Shown: piece by piece, positions 50,001 through 57,371 of the stretch
Layout of the letters: every line of letters begins with the position of its first letter
Position numbering within the stretch: position 1 is the stretch's first letter
Origin: Rubellicoccus peritrichatus
GTDB taxonomy: Bacteria; Verrucomicrobiota; Verrucomicrobiia; Opitutales; Cerasicoccaceae
DNA: 64,000 nucleotides
Assembly: GCF_033100135.1 (NCBI RefSeq)
Contig: NZ_CP136920.1
Coordinates: 5,203,001-5,267,000, forward strand
Reading direction: 5' to 3'
Position numbers and translations under genes: made by a program
Notes under the pieces: generated by a model
Seen by the model: the letters and a program-made list of their open reading frames with translations, nothing else
Told to the model about the DNA's origin: nothing
The model's database searches: none

Positions 50001-50089
50001 ATAATAAAACTGGCTATCAACCGATACATCAAAAAATTGAATGTCTTTTTATGTGTAACTCGAAGAAAAGTTGAAGGAGTCGTTTTCAT
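38006..50089 (-). CDS. Giant exported LamG protein, 4027 aa (cassette A)
   Basis: Signal peptide in the first ~42 residues (a hydrophobic run in MYRLIASFIILAGLL). Four LamG/concanavalin-like domains lie near residues 80-235, 470-630, 1150-1310 and 1380-1545 (for example WHHWAVVMDVSEDTVRVYRDG). From about 2050 to the C-terminus it is homologous to the giant of cassette B. Shared landmarks are an EF-hand-like DVDADGFINEFDAAE followed by YPQGHGDAWGHFLS (near 3050), WGVSEWGKR, NALVP, GLNPLGL, a long helical segment (about 3450-3710) ending AAKAYDYET, and a C-terminal beta part with LIGRSVWN and WVLIIP. An AGAAAGG-like ribosome-binding stretch precedes the ATG, 15 bp after the 645-aa gene. No catalytic motif recognised. 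Inferred role: surface or secreted adhesin-like structure. Confidence 0.85.
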   Translation of the reverse strand: MKTTPSTFLRVTHKKTFNFLMYRLIASFIILAGLLRISIAHGQTDRAIRLDRTFLTPDTSDAAYAFDFPGTMIATEIPDELGDNFYISFWIKADYGSGVYDPPLGSEIVFDYKSIRFTLADFGAEDEWHFALIRVTTSGGIQGQLFLDIVTDGTPDQTDTGISSSNRLLGLGTVAVPNAGFFVKNPTPSNFVIDDIIYWENDASVPLSADEFRRFGASELDLTPSGFVNAYFSCDNDSTGRPTVIDDEPVGNLAIGIRTLPVATTFVDVIDKPQEGVRIDVTTAYGAATVFPNAGTDIEFLKNDEVTFSAPLFVYLDRFGNELGTSDDSDVNSFIDQSYYRAKLTGYKLDGNVTEFASTDERSFDYTLSDGIDVEWTWELEYAVIIDFETGDLEVGPDTGDPSIQIAGNANGFIGRNWVSGNGAISTSVDSSVLVGTNNDPNVRLTAIGYRFENTPDDSVGNYAVLSGSTGFIQSTSNMPVLNNSSDWTVEWWMKFEPTDLTNFQTIWAIYDSNNTGGDNARWSFRYEPDTSRFRVKQANNTHISFEGDFHDFDWHHWAVVMDVSEDTVRVYRDGKEIFSYVDSTNGVQRNNVDTFVLGNLIGLGSNVFNGQLDNFRIWEVALAEDQLEVASQTTNYIFGDSAPLPVIDLTFDDAIDPYDSINDNITIYYDSPASAIDTSATYTVTFEEISSHFPSGADSSVFEKALLPTFELFSDDGLGVDRISPGAVTVEDWLKIIYSWDKEYRISVSTVLAAETNETPALDAMPFVVAATGENEDNIEQIPGELEWWIREDTSIRIGTQYRTDDRCFTMNDQLNQSGLFLDFNDSDLIDGTYDGAVTREYQVASVANAGSTIWQYGKTLFRAEIPLGQALDFSSTSALNAQIVPNLCDGGELSINQAPSLSNSLDDLQLSSGGRSGTISDPVFWDAYGQQFLPLRPGEYTYEWQDKNNGESYFIHIATDFPQNTKDISWEREDDDGVRELLSGNYVTQITMADVTETFPGAPSANYRYFYHADTNKQSPVELDANDSDRIYLHGTGFSAGPITFDDNSKTIRATGTSRTSMLYSYREDVGVAANGDIFSEKFMVRVAESVSVGSALSNDTTLSDGERQALYADSTTGGRIQVEMVDDFVPDPMDPTLMADRRLHLNSAAPFTVAFWAKLDDLAVQDNTQDRIAFEYLSNNGQSIAIGFRGPDHATDPNALFFDFYSQAGTGDLGQSNSADITVDQNWHHYAYVNDAGVAKLYMDGILVLENDTNAPYVFSTGITAKHTLGNSTGLATSGDYSLNGWMDNINIIGQALTSTEIQDLMLGIEYPVSTDNLLQFTFDDSSLISGAVITNEGDVVANGDLINLDSTGFSSLSVLSDTDPALIIFAAGPGLVNPMLLDPSGDFTIAFRVTLDTLADAASVTDRVAFSYADELFFTGLVIGFRGPGHPTDPGKLFLDVYQDINLGVVGQSFTVTGVNIDQQTQHYTMVNDGAMGEARLYLNGSLIYTTGPLTYTGDPTIFPNHALGRSTFIPGSNLIGSIDDYWRIDGALSEAQIQEVIDGTFTPTTMLDPIDLVTTITVNDVFLKFTFDDPTNIVGSTIQNEGSFGAFGALEDASRTPVDGQALLTDEQSVDGRSVVLDQDADFYTEVATRVYSKLDTAGFGSGYTVNEVSNYNPSIYNRAEGVGNWGSIYPVNWSGLYTDDSTNTLRIAYYENPFLVIPVTQTDPLHPNVAWPWIAVDYDEVDYPAFGPHADKRIYISSRLGTEGVDVNSNDQLVFDSSLYQNLTVYNQPYPTQTGYNPNEEHAFVAESIKALLTGNTDFDLNQNAAFALQKDLNVDDQSDASTYTSDAWVLTQYGDVSLGETVMSAYKVEAERSGTGLFPALDDDTHLPTNSLGEPVTQPSNPAYQFNYAYFAGDLLIPPYPINIVIGAAIVDETSGGNLLNALGQEQRTIWNDVNGFTWCVSGEGRFFQRYWYPFRSDFWYESGTRDGINDIAVGTPFAWLPEADTSGDYEFLNINQTDSVPVNYDTYWRTDYPVLKRGETLTYPGGEYAAENPGAEGLPGAVAWAAGQIVFDTANPDMFFDKNSLPQYSARFVRSLDLYVVDFALEDLPTQLRPAATDNVMTVGERYYFKGLTGSLQKRLYYNSLTNQLIFRGRLNDYESGDPQVTSTPISLYVLEPNVMTAIEYDEITDDWLTDDIGLGGSDLFRAAVESLYELSQNPTTILVDDENPADDDSSNHTGHVFLSGMQAIDFTEEDKNGDRYITAQPLSYNDNYELFPASYNADPDASDMDLTIDGIVTNSDADSFIWSPSSLPGGIYYSTAVSDYTNLDMIVVTYPNKSVSVIIDDEYTTLTDVVGGVTLILKASLDPDVVPTKLDLNLTQDILVDLGEGTGLFNKIIVNNSNYSWVNISGTDVYYATDSLGGDPGFPANIFDTLSEAGENGFSTKTLTRVSIADPAGLLVDQWTYMDANSLGFETIYLRLSKDPLLLGSSSDEYVVTINGAELNRNFARTQRKLGRNQVQTRAVTLNSSTGDITSDISDDNFDGDIIAIDSNTLDDLDTLGVDDTVPVFWGSTELVYNATLTALQPGQFGIGDLDGVGFDTYYVRLPVDQYNVNAIDVTDLSDLTVLKALYGDYQHLNSLGAGGALTPKPQLLTAASNRPRYITLFENNNAAIDSAITLHVIEIGTDRYRGGIKLIEGQDVFDEKVNVAHTGDFGANTEEIYYQWYVRDVASIESIGLPGQSIGDENFDSEWQLYTQGLGLHSIKFKGRPDISLADKFFYVRYGEKDEIESAANDSGTSLGNNTSTNTVSDETWRLVDINDTRDTYTADDSPNNRVPFQWAGAANSPQLQANGSFRFLPQLIMGWVKRVLDRVNPYEARFSDFFNNESPSIFSSQLQIAGAPFIGPVALNSDKDVIENVGLIELYETVLKRAKDLTLEVNNASDGTDMALLLAATRLAFLYELFALEAYSDKQDSVIAIGDEIFDTKLSPYVHAFYNQEASLLHEELALLRGIDFLKAYPVYNRLFWNYVKGEGEAAYNSTYQIFDVDADGFINEFDAAELYPQGHGDAWGHFLSAEKMHYELLRDPAFDWQRRSEFYALLDNLLEVDYLDERTFSRIAAEKAQTGLEIVQSTYRLSYTEDPDGQWQGYKDTDTARAWGVSEWGKRATHGALFDWAVGNALVPRNADDAAGSDVENLDTLDRVANRLELGRIAQAIYGLQTTLDEAGQGLNPLGLDSDAVVFDIEPARFNPAFGSAKVTHFEQVFEKAVLAGLNAYAALEIAHDANTKIRHVVNDTNELKKAALLQDLEFRNRLIDIFGRPYNGVVGPGQPYDEGYEGPDNLLYRYIDRINPSSVIPTNDGTGNITIVSNEFANMAADFVERSQSIYDGNAWRVTPFSLTDDFAAVDAVFEAFRLDDQSYGAINNVSYNAPVLVETDEYAFQAPSEWGARPAYGKIQAALEELLLRQIEFERAEGAYLAWRKSVIDKAQRLEYELNVNINRVGITDNADTIRIGLRGFRLALNGITQVADFFGKSAIRASLNAADSNPRAAGLAFDISAPIRAAIYSLAGVATTTRDSFVLFNRRLEKLTDNLLTITTALYDRSQIRLEYYTDMLDLAEELSVLQNAGDVFLDDVGITLQALVQQEQEIQSLIAEGFRIMEERELKNIYMAEAAQQNRYSDMIYRISRNEALSKYENAFNFALQYAWLAAKAYDYETGLSEGDAFAASGLLEELIRTRQLGYWNEGEPSIGQGGLAEILAKMKINFEHLKGQLGINNPQDETGLISMRHELFRIASDNEFSDERWEQALAAHYVENLWDDPVYRKYCRPLGTPADGAAPAFVIPFSTEINNRLNVFGRQLGSEDHAYSISNFATKINSVGVWFENYEDAALSTSPRVYLVPAGSDVMRVSNSNFPEVRAWDVVEQTIPAPFALNNNDLSEPSYVPSLQTVNESFAEIKRFADFRAYPSPTGTSFDSDQLTTDSRLIGRSVWNTRWVLIIPASTLHSDDDFAIGEFVENVSDIQIFFQTYAQSGI

Positions 50090-50104
50090 AATTGCATGCC
50101 TTTC

Positions 50105-52042
50105 TTATTCGAGAGTTCCCACTCTACTGATTCGCCTTAGTTCAAAGCGACCCGCCATGGTGATGTCATCATTGATGAGCCCGGAAATCGTTTCCTGATA
50201 GTCTCCGGTCAATGCACCAGCTGGCTGGTTGGCATCGAAATTTAACTGAAAACTTCTTTCGACCCCATAACCCGCTCCATGTTGAGGATGAAAAGCGTGA
50301 CGGAAAGGATTGCTCCGATGGAAGGCATCCAGACTGAGTGGCTGGCTGGCATTCGTTTCCACCCTAGCCAATGGTCCAATACCTCCGTCCAAAGTCCAGC
50401 TTTTGTAATAGTCTTCTACCAGATCGGATGGCCGCAGGCTCTGTGCATTGATAAAGGTTAAGACTTCAGACTCCAGAATGTTGTCAGGATCAGCAGCAGC
50501 ACCTGCGTCGACTACCAAGTCTTTGATCGCGGCCTGCGTGACAATGTCCGCCTTTCTCGGCATATCGTAGGCTCCACTTTCCAAGCGCAGACCAACCCTC
50601 TTATTACCACGATTCTCGATACCTTCGAAGAGTGGAATTTTCTCCTCATTGACAACAAGGACGTAGTCAGGCTCTTCGTCAGCATCCACGACCTTCTCTT
50701 GCATTACTATGACCTCGGAAAGCAAGGAAACCGCCCCGGATGCATCGACATGAAGCAGGATACGAAGAGGTGCAACTGAAGTCGTCGCATCAACAGGGTT
50801 TCCCGTCTCTGTAAGGCTGCTGACCCGATCCAGAAGGACATCACCTACCCAGAGTCCAACATAGGCTGGATCATCAGAACCCACTTCAGCATCGATGAGA
50901 CTGTCATTTTCAGCACTCATTGGTAACCAAAAGTACTGTGAGCCGACAACGAGTCGGTACAGGTTTTCACGCCCCCTATCACCAGAGGACCAGTTAACAT
51001 GTGCGCCCAGAGTGACCGTATCAGTCTCATCTGCTGGCAAAGTGGCAATAGGGGTATCAGTGATCTGACTGCCAATAGCATAGTCCAAAGAGTCCAACTG
51101 AGGAGTCATCAGATAAATGCGCAAATCATCAGTCATTACATCTGGGCCCGAAGTCGATGGGGCGACCTTATGCAGAGATACCGTTTGTTCAACATCGGTT
51201 TCATTTCGTAGCGTTAGTTCTGCTAAACTAACTAAGATAGTACCGGTTCCTCCATCTGGATCGTCCACCTCGTTCTCTCCCGGGCCTGCACCAAAATACA
51301 AACCACTCGCATCGTCATTTCGGACAGCAATCGGGCCAACGTAATCTGAAGGGCCATCTGCATAAATCCAATAGGCTTCACCTGGTTGCATTAAATCCGT
51401 GTCGAGCACACCAACCCAGTCGCCATTCGCCTCAAGTCGAAAGATTTTGTTAACCGGTAACTCACCATCCGCTGGAGCAAAAAAACTGGAAAAAGTCACT
51501 GCCTGGGTTAAACTAAAGCCAACCAGATTGTAATTGTAAGCCACCCATGTCGGCGTGAAAAACGCGACATCACCTGTAATTGAAAGATTTACCGGACCGG
51601 AACCATCAACATGAACCAAATAGGGTTGATTACCTTCCACATGAACAAGTGTGTCAAAATTCAATTCTGAATCTCGCCTCCAAACCCACCAATCAGCCTG
51701 GTTGTATTTCTCTTCAAATTGATCAGCTATGAATTCGGCTGTGCCCAAAGCCAGTTTGGGACGAGCAACTCGCTCAATATCCGGATCATTAAAGACATCT
51801 TCAGTCTTTTGCGGAAGCCCAGCATCATCCCCGGAAGTATATACCGGCTGGACCTCGAGCCAGACTGCATTCCAACCGGGTTGAAGAGTCAGGTCTTGAG
51901 TGGTTGACGCCGCTTGTAATCCAAATGCAGCCCCTAACATGGAGAGGGTATAAAAAAACCGCTCCAATCTATTGGAACGGTTTCTTAGTAGAAAGAAAGC
52001 AATTACTGTGGCAAAGATCAGAACTGTATTCAGTAATTCCAT
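50105..52042 (-). CDS. 645-aa exported 'two-half' beta protein, first gene of cassette A
   Basis: Exported protein (hydrophobic segments at the N-terminus, cleavage probably after GLQA). The N-terminal half (LQPGWNAVWLEVQPVY, PGEAYWIYADG, GLYFGAGPG) is homologous to the 323-aa protein of cassette B (LDAGWNAIYPNVVPT, SGNAYWFYHED, TLYLGTGY). The C-terminal half (YVGLWVGDVLLDRVSS, RSNPFRHAFHPQHGAGYGVER, ALTGDYQETISGL) matches B's 253-aa protein (NTGLWVGTVILDRVSE, STNPFYHRYHNMHQDG, VLEGDYYEVINGL). It is thus a fusion, or B a split. ATG at 52042 preferred over a TTG at 52129. Function unknown; the conserved pairing with the giants suggests a subunit of the same assembly. Confidence 0.82.
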   Translation of the reverse strand: MELLNTVLIFATVIAFFLLRNRSNRLERFFYTLSMLGAAFGLQAASTTQDLTLQPGWNAVWLEVQPVYTSGDDAGLPQKTEDVFNDPDIERVARPKLALGTAEFIADQFEEKYNQADWWVWRRDSELNFDTLVHVEGNQPYLVHVDGSGPVNLSITGDVAFFTPTWVAYNYNLVGFSLTQAVTFSSFFAPADGELPVNKIFRLEANGDWVGVLDTDLMQPGEAYWIYADGPSDYVGPIAVRNDDASGLYFGAGPGENEVDDPDGGTGTILVSLAELTLRNETDVEQTVSLHKVAPSTSGPDVMTDDLRIYLMTPQLDSLDYAIGSQITDTPIATLPADETDTVTLGAHVNWSSGDRGRENLYRLVVGSQYFWLPMSAENDSLIDAEVGSDDPAYVGLWVGDVLLDRVSSLTETGNPVDATTSVAPLRILLHVDASGAVSLLSEVIVMQEKVVDADEEPDYVLVVNEEKIPLFEGIENRGNKRVGLRLESGAYDMPRKADIVTQAAIKDLVVDAGAAADPDNILESEVLTFINAQSLRPSDLVEDYYKSWTLDGGIGPLARVETNASQPLSLDAFHRSNPFRHAFHPQHGAGYGVERSFQLNFDANQPAGALTGDYQETISGLINDDITMAGRFELRRISRVGTLE

Positions 52043-52949
52043 AATTATTGAGAGGTTAAATGTATCAAAACGAGATCGAACTCTTAAAATTAAACTCACG
52101 CATACAGGGAATACCGAACGCTTCAGCAACTACCTCTATCTCCCTGTCTCCATGGTAATCGTGAAATTCCTTACCGGACACTATTCTCAGCAATTGCTCC
52201 TGAATAATCTCGAATGGAGAGGTATTAATACCAATGTGGAAATGGGGCAGACTACAGCCCCAAAGCTGCCTGACTGGTATATAAAACATAGAAGCGCAGT
52301 GGGAGTTGATGTGCTTATTCACATCAGTAAATACGAGAGTTAAGTGAGAATTTCGCTCTATAGTAGAAAAAACGAAACAGTTCGTAGACAGCTGGCACCA
52401 ACACGTCTAAGACGCGGACGTAAGTAATCTGGAACTGTGAGCTCTCTCAATCAACAACGATAGATAGCTAAAAATAGAGTAGGCAATTTAGGTCAACATA
52501 ACCAAATAACTGTTTTTCATAGTAGTGTGTTTAATTCATTTCCATAAAGCCTAAGCTTTTGTTATTTTGAACTAATTATTAGGGGTAAGTAAATACAAAA
52601 TACATTAATCGGAATATTACAATTAACATTAAGTATTTTTTTAAAGATATTTCAAACCTTAGAATACCCTAAAATTTAAGTGTCCTATAAGGCTTATCGA
52701 CTGTGGTTTGAGATTTTCAGTCATTGACCAATTAGACTAATGAAATCTGAATTTCCATCTATTGGATTCGATTTCCAATAGTTTCGTAACTCACTACCAA
52801 ACAGCTAGTTCATAACACTCACAACAACCTCAAACTATTCACAAAGACCTTTAAAGTCACACTCGTGCAATCTCTCGAGAGCCTCAATGAATCAACGGCA
52901 AATAATATAAGCTACTCTTGAGGAAATTGCGACGAGGAGAGTGCCCAGG
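52043..52949. other. AT-rich intercassette region, no convincing gene
   Basis: About 900 bp between cassettes A and B. The first ~280 bp contain a GTG-started minus-strand open frame of 85 codons (52065-52322, ...KEFHDYHGDREIEVVAEAFGIPC...) that I cannot assign and that overlaps the likely cassette A leader. From about 52440 to 52950 the DNA is strikingly AT-rich with stop codons in all frames. A hairpin CTATTGGA/TCCAATAG lies at about 52760-52785. The region should hold the cassette A promoter and the cassette B transcript end. I see no clear terminator. Confidence 0.5.
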
Positions 52950-55900
52950 TCACTCAACCAATTCTACAAGCAGGCGATAAAAAACAGAATCATCAGGGTT
53001 CAACTCGGCATCGTAAACATGGTAATCCATATCAGCCCGTACATCCTTTCTTAGAGATACGAGGCTGGATTCGTTCCAATTACCATCGAGGTTCAAAGAA
53101 GATTGTAATCTAAGATCGACACCAACAGCACCGGGATAATATGGCACCCAAAGCTCAAGGTTTTCGTTGATTCCCTGCTGAAAGAAAATCCCCGATTTCG
53201 AGCTGTCCACTTCATTCGGATTCATCCCGAGAGAATAGGCCAGGAGATTCGAGACACCACTGTTGTTGGACACTTGCGTCGCCCAAACATCCAAATCATC
53301 AATTGCCTCATCACTATTAGCTGCAGCCCATGATGCAAAGTCTCCTACAATATAGAGTGTCACTTCGTTACGTTCACCAATTGAATAAAGCGAACCGCTG
53401 AGTGGATCTCCAAGGCTCACATCAACCGTCTTCCGACTCCCCGCAAGATTAACGCTGCTATTCGGAACAAGCTTCAGAATACAATAAGTTTCCCCAGGCA
53501 GCAGGAAGACATTACCACTTCTCGTTACTGAATCGATGGAAACTGGTAATTCCGTTCCCAGAGTATTGATTGCGCTGACAGAGTAATCTGATAAATTGGT
53601 ACTGCCATGAAATTCAATTGGTACCATCGTGACATTACTTGATGGCGGTCCGGAAAGCTGCAAAAAGATTAATGCCTCGGGATTACCATCACTCAAATTA
53701 GCCTTTGGCTGTACCGCATCAATGTTTACAACAATTGTCTGCGTCATGAGTATCATTTGGGCTGTGGTTGATGACTCAAGCTGATAATCCACACCTGGCT
53801 CAAGACGGAGGGCAATCACATTAGTACCTTCACTTTGGGCATAACGCAGAGCAGTTATCGGAATCAGAATATCTTCCGTGCCACTTGATAAAGTATGCTG
53901 AGTAGACACATAGCTATAGTCAGTTCCATTGGTTGCCGTGCCTTGCATCACAACATCAAATGTTAAAGGCACATCGGTGACACCGCGACGACTAATACGG
54001 AATCCTTCTCCAGTGACTGTTGGGTCTGTTTCATTAACTGTGGGTTCGATGAGCAAATAAGGCAGGCCATCGATGATATGCACTTCGGAGGATGCGAAGG
54101 CTTCATCAATAGTAAAGCGGTTGGGCTGTGGCACAGGATCCACAACAATAGGACGCACAGCCTGGCTTTGCTGATTGCTTACAGGTTGGACTGAAAGCTT
54201 GATATTGGAATCACCAGAATCGAGGCTCACTGGCACCCTGTAATCATAAAGCTCGGTTGTTTCATAAGCACCTGTATTCGCATTATAGAGATCTGCAAAA
54301 AGCTGGAAATCTTCTCCCAAGACCAGATCCGTATCAAGATTGAGATGCACAAGCTTACCCTCAGGCCAAGCTGCGCCACTAACATTCAGGTGAATCAGAG
54401 CTGGGTCGTCATCCACTTCAACCGCCTCTGCATCCACAGTAATCATCTGTAGCTCTAGTGCGGGACGAACATTACCGCAATCGAGAGCCCCCATCGCATA
54501 GAGTGAAGCCAAGTGGCTTTGATTTAAATCACTTCTGTCCAGCAAACGAACAATCGCATCAGGCACATCATTAGTATCACCCTTCAAGTAGATTTCTACC
54601 AATGAATCCAAACCATCTGCACGAATATTAACGAAACTATCGATGTCATCTGAGACAAGTCCGCTGAACAAATACTGAAAGTCCAGAACATCGCCTTCAT
54701 CTTCAACAAAATCTGCAATAACCTGTTCCTGACCACCTACGATATATACGAAGCGGTCTGCCCCAGCTCCACCGGATAACCAACTATCTCCTCCCCCAAC
54801 CCAGAACTCTTCGTCGGCAAAGCCACCATACACCGTCACGTTACGGTTCCATCCAAGCACAACATGAGAAACGGCTTCTCCATAGTCAGGAACAAAATCA
54901 TCTGTATATTCACTATCAGTCAATAAGGCTGAGGGTGCCATAAAGAAAAGCGGCCGAGGCGATTGCAAAGCATCGACCACAATAGAATCTTTCCACCGAG
55001 CCATAAGATAAGCCTGCTGATCCGCAAAGTCATACCCGGTCAATACTTCGGGAAACACGAGCAGTTCATGCAAACCACCCTCAAAATAGTGATCACCCAG
55101 ATTGCTACCGAGAATATCGACACCAGGCAGATCAGAGACACCATCTAACTCGAAAACTCCTGCCGTACTGGAACCATTAACGGAAAATAGCTTTTCTCCA
55201 CCATTCAAACTGGCATTAAGGAGTACCAAATCGCCCACAACAGTGGGTGATTCACTAACCAGAGTCCGGTCAGTCCCAGTCAACTCCAGATGACCTGGAA
55301 AACGCAAATCGTCTGCGGCAAAAATTCCAATCCCACCATAAGGGGTATCCAAGAGCTGTTGCTGCTCTGTCGAGTCACTGGTGAACGCTGCAACAATATG
55401 CCAGCCATCGTCTGCCATCCATTCCTGGCTTGCTGCCGAGTAGTGTGTACTACCATCAAAGGGAACTACTGTTTTCCCACCAACCACACTGGTGCTTACC
55501 GATGTGCCGAAGATATCGACTAACGCCGAACCAGAATCAATCCATGCAATTAGGTCATCACCTTCCGGGCCGGCTGGGTTCCAGACATAAATTGGAATGT
55601 CCGCTGAATCGACTGCATTGGAGGAGTCCGTAACGGTAATCGAAATGGAACCAGTGGAAGCATCCGAGCCGTCATGGGTCAAAAGAACTGCACCCGCAAT
55701 AAGCTGCGCCAATGTAAATGAATCACCAATTACAAGCGGCTGATAGGAGTCCCTGCCCACACCAAAGGCAGCTGTCTTTTGCTCCAACGAGAATTGTGAA
55801 GAGATCGCATCCAAAGTAATCGTAAGGCCAGCTTGCTGAGATAGATCAGGCAGGCCAGAACCAAGTGCAGGGTTATCATCGAGGTCGGCAATATCGAACC

Positions 55901-56579
55901 GTAATATTGTAGCTCCGCCAAAAATGGCGTTCAATCCATCCGATAAAATGCTCGGAGCACTATCCGCAACCGAGGGGTCCGTCTGGCCGAGATATTCGTC
56001 GCCGTTGCTTACTGTATCATTATCCAGATCATCGTCCGCATCGGCAACCAGTTTATCCAGTCCAGAGTATGCATCTTCATACTCATCCGGCATACCATCA
56101 CCATCTGTGTCAAGCTGCGGCAAATGCACTTCGAGATCTATCCGAAAATAACCACCGCGATTAATCTGTTTCAGCTTCAATGCATCACTGGAATTACGCT
56201 CGATAGTAACCGGATAAACAACCCCCAGGTATTCCAATGAAATGGTCGCTGTCGCGTATCGCTCCACTTCGACGCCAAGATCCACGGTCGTATCAGCGGG
56301 AAACAAGGGGAAACCAACTTCAGCGGGAATCTCGATATCGTAAGAGAAATCAGTGTCCGAATCCAGATCAGCGAGATCAACTTCGAAGTCCAAGCTCTTA
56401 TCCGGCCCATCAAGATTCCATCGCAAGGTGCCTTCATCAATGGTCGTCGGCTGACTGCCGCTCGTATCGGTGATGTTCCCGTAAACAATGAAGTCGGGTT
56501 CAGGAATCCCTCCGGGCACCCAATGGATAGGCATCAGAATCGCTGCCATACAGAACCATGCTATTGAGTGTTGATGCAT
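52950..56579 (-). CDS. 1209-aa exported TSP3/RTX-like/Calx-beta protein (cassette B)
   Basis: Paralog of the 1202-aa protein of cassette A with the same order of parts: a signal peptide (to about residue 22), a TSP3-like DTDGDGMPDEYEDAYSGLDK (about 163-205), a cadherin-like strand region (LDAISSQFSLEQ..., SISITVTDSSNA) and a LamG-like domain (about 340-540). An RTX-like segment follows at about 583-630 (GGFADEEFWVGGGDSWLSGGAGADRFVYIVGG), then a Calx-beta-like domain (RISRRGVTDVPL, TATNGTDYSYVST). The C-terminus ends FYRLLVELVE, a verrucomicrobial secreted-protein style ending. Last gene of cassette B, 19 bp after the 253-aa gene. Probably Ca2+-binding and extracellular; function unknown. Confidence 0.82.
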   Translation of the reverse strand: MHQHSIAWFCMAAILMPIHWVPGGIPEPDFIVYGNITDTSGSQPTTIDEGTLRWNLDGPDKSLDFEVDLADLDSDTDFSYDIEIPAEVGFPLFPADTTVDLGVEVERYATATISLEYLGVVYPVTIERNSSDALKLKQINRGGYFRIDLEVHLPQLDTDGDGMPDEYEDAYSGLDKLVADADDDLDNDTVSNGDEYLGQTDPSVADSAPSILSDGLNAIFGGATILRFDIADLDDNPALGSGLPDLSQQAGLTITLDAISSQFSLEQKTAAFGVGRDSYQPLVIGDSFTLAQLIAGAVLLTHDGSDASTGSISITVTDSSNAVDSADIPIYVWNPAGPEGDDLIAWIDSGSALVDIFGTSVSTSVVGGKTVVPFDGSTHYSAASQEWMADDGWHIVAAFTSDSTEQQQLLDTPYGGIGIFAADDLRFPGHLELTGTDRTLVSESPTVVGDLVLLNASLNGGEKLFSVNGSSTAGVFELDGVSDLPGVDILGSNLGDHYFEGGLHELLVFPEVLTGYDFADQQAYLMARWKDSIVVDALQSPRPLFFMAPSALLTDSEYTDDFVPDYGEAVSHVVLGWNRNVTVYGGFADEEFWVGGGDSWLSGGAGADRFVYIVGGQEQVIADFVEDEGDVLDFQYLFSGLVSDDIDSFVNIRADGLDSLVEIYLKGDTNDVPDAIVRLLDRSDLNQSHLASLYAMGALDCGNVRPALELQMITVDAEAVEVDDDPALIHLNVSGAAWPEGKLVHLNLDTDLVLGEDFQLFADLYNANTGAYETTELYDYRVPVSLDSGDSNIKLSVQPVSNQQSQAVRPIVVDPVPQPNRFTIDEAFASSEVHIIDGLPYLLIEPTVNETDPTVTGEGFRISRRGVTDVPLTFDVVMQGTATNGTDYSYVSTQHTLSSGTEDILIPITALRYAQSEGTNVIALRLEPGVDYQLESSTTAQMILMTQTIVVNIDAVQPKANLSDGNPEALIFLQLSGPPSSNVTMVPIEFHGSTNLSDYSVSAINTLGTELPVSIDSVTRSGNVFLLPGETYCILKLVPNSSVNLAGSRKTVDVSLGDPLSGSLYSIGERNEVTLYIVGDFASWAAANSDEAIDDLDVWATQVSNNSGVSNLLAYSLGMNPNEVDSSKSGIFFQQGINENLELWVPYYPGAVGVDLRLQSSLNLDGNWNESSLVSLRKDVRADMDYHVYDAELNPDDSVFYRLLVELVE

Positions 56580-56598
56580 AACAAACTGGATTTAAGAG

Positions 56599-57360
56599 TT
56601 ATTGGGGAATACCAAGTTGGGAGGCCGATGAAACTTGCACGATCGTGAGCGTGCCTTGCATGATGATCGAACTGTCTCGGGTCGTGGTGTCCGTATTGGT
56701 ATTGGCCAATCCGTTGATCACCTCGTAATAATCGCCCTCAAGCACGTTATAAGCACTCACCGCAGAGTCAGATGCATCGGCTAAGTTTGTGATCTCAATG
56801 TAGCGGGTGACTGCGCGACCATCTTGGTGCATGTTGTGATAACGATGGTAAAATGGGTTCGTTGAATGAGTGGCAGAGAGTTCGATCGTTCCATTTAAAC
56901 CATCAGCAACAGTACCGCTCATGCTGAGTTCACCGCCATCGGGCCAATCATAATGAGCGGTTGAAAAGCGACGACCAATCGGGCGATTACCGTCAGTTGT
57001 ATATCCGACTACGCCGGAAACGTAAAAGTCATCCTCATCAATAACAATAATCTCTTCAATTGAACTGTCATCGCCAGGCGTAGTCTGATAGTTCATCAAG
57101 GTCGCCCAACGCAGCATGGACGCCGAACCATTACTATTGACATAAATTATAATACGGATTGCCAGTGGATCGGCGACGGGCGTCGGTGTCTGGCTAACGG
57201 AATCAGTCGAAGGCGTGATCTCTGAAACTCGGTCAAGGATCACAGTCCCAACCCAAAGACCGGTGTTATCCGCCCATGATTTGGTTGTAAGATTTAATGA
57301 GCATAGCGCTCCCAAAATCAAGAAAGTGAAATGGTGTCGAATGTGCCTGAATATGTTCAT
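56599..57360 (-). CDS. 253-aa exported protein, matches C-terminal half of cassette A's first protein
   Basis: Signal peptide MNIFRHIRHHFTFLILGALCSLNL, cleavage about after SWA. The mature part starts NTGLWVGTVILDRVSE and carries STNPFYHRYHNMHQDG and VLEGDYYEVINGL, all with counterparts in the C-terminal half of the 645-aa protein. It looks all-beta. It lies 11 bp after the 323-aa gene and 19 bp before the 1209-aa gene, so the three are co-transcribed. No known domain recognised. Confidence 0.82.
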   Translation of the reverse strand: MNIFRHIRHHFTFLILGALCSLNLTTKSWADNTGLWVGTVILDRVSEITPSTDSVSQTPTPVADPLAIRIIIYVNSNGSASMLRWATLMNYQTTPGDDSSIEEIIVIDEDDFYVSGVVGYTTDGNRPIGRRFSTAHYDWPDGGELSMSGTVADGLNGTIELSATHSTNPFYHRYHNMHQDGRAVTRYIEITNLADASDSAVSAYNVLEGDYYEVINGLANTNTDTTTRDSSIIMQGTLTIVQVSSASQLGIPQ

Positions 57361-57371
57361 TGAAAATAAAA

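Noticed and set aside
52065-52322. 85-codon minus-strand open frame (GTG start) upstream of cassette A
   Set aside because: No recognised similarity, no ribosome-binding site seen, non-ATG start, and it overlaps the probable leader of the 645-aa gene; not called as a gene.
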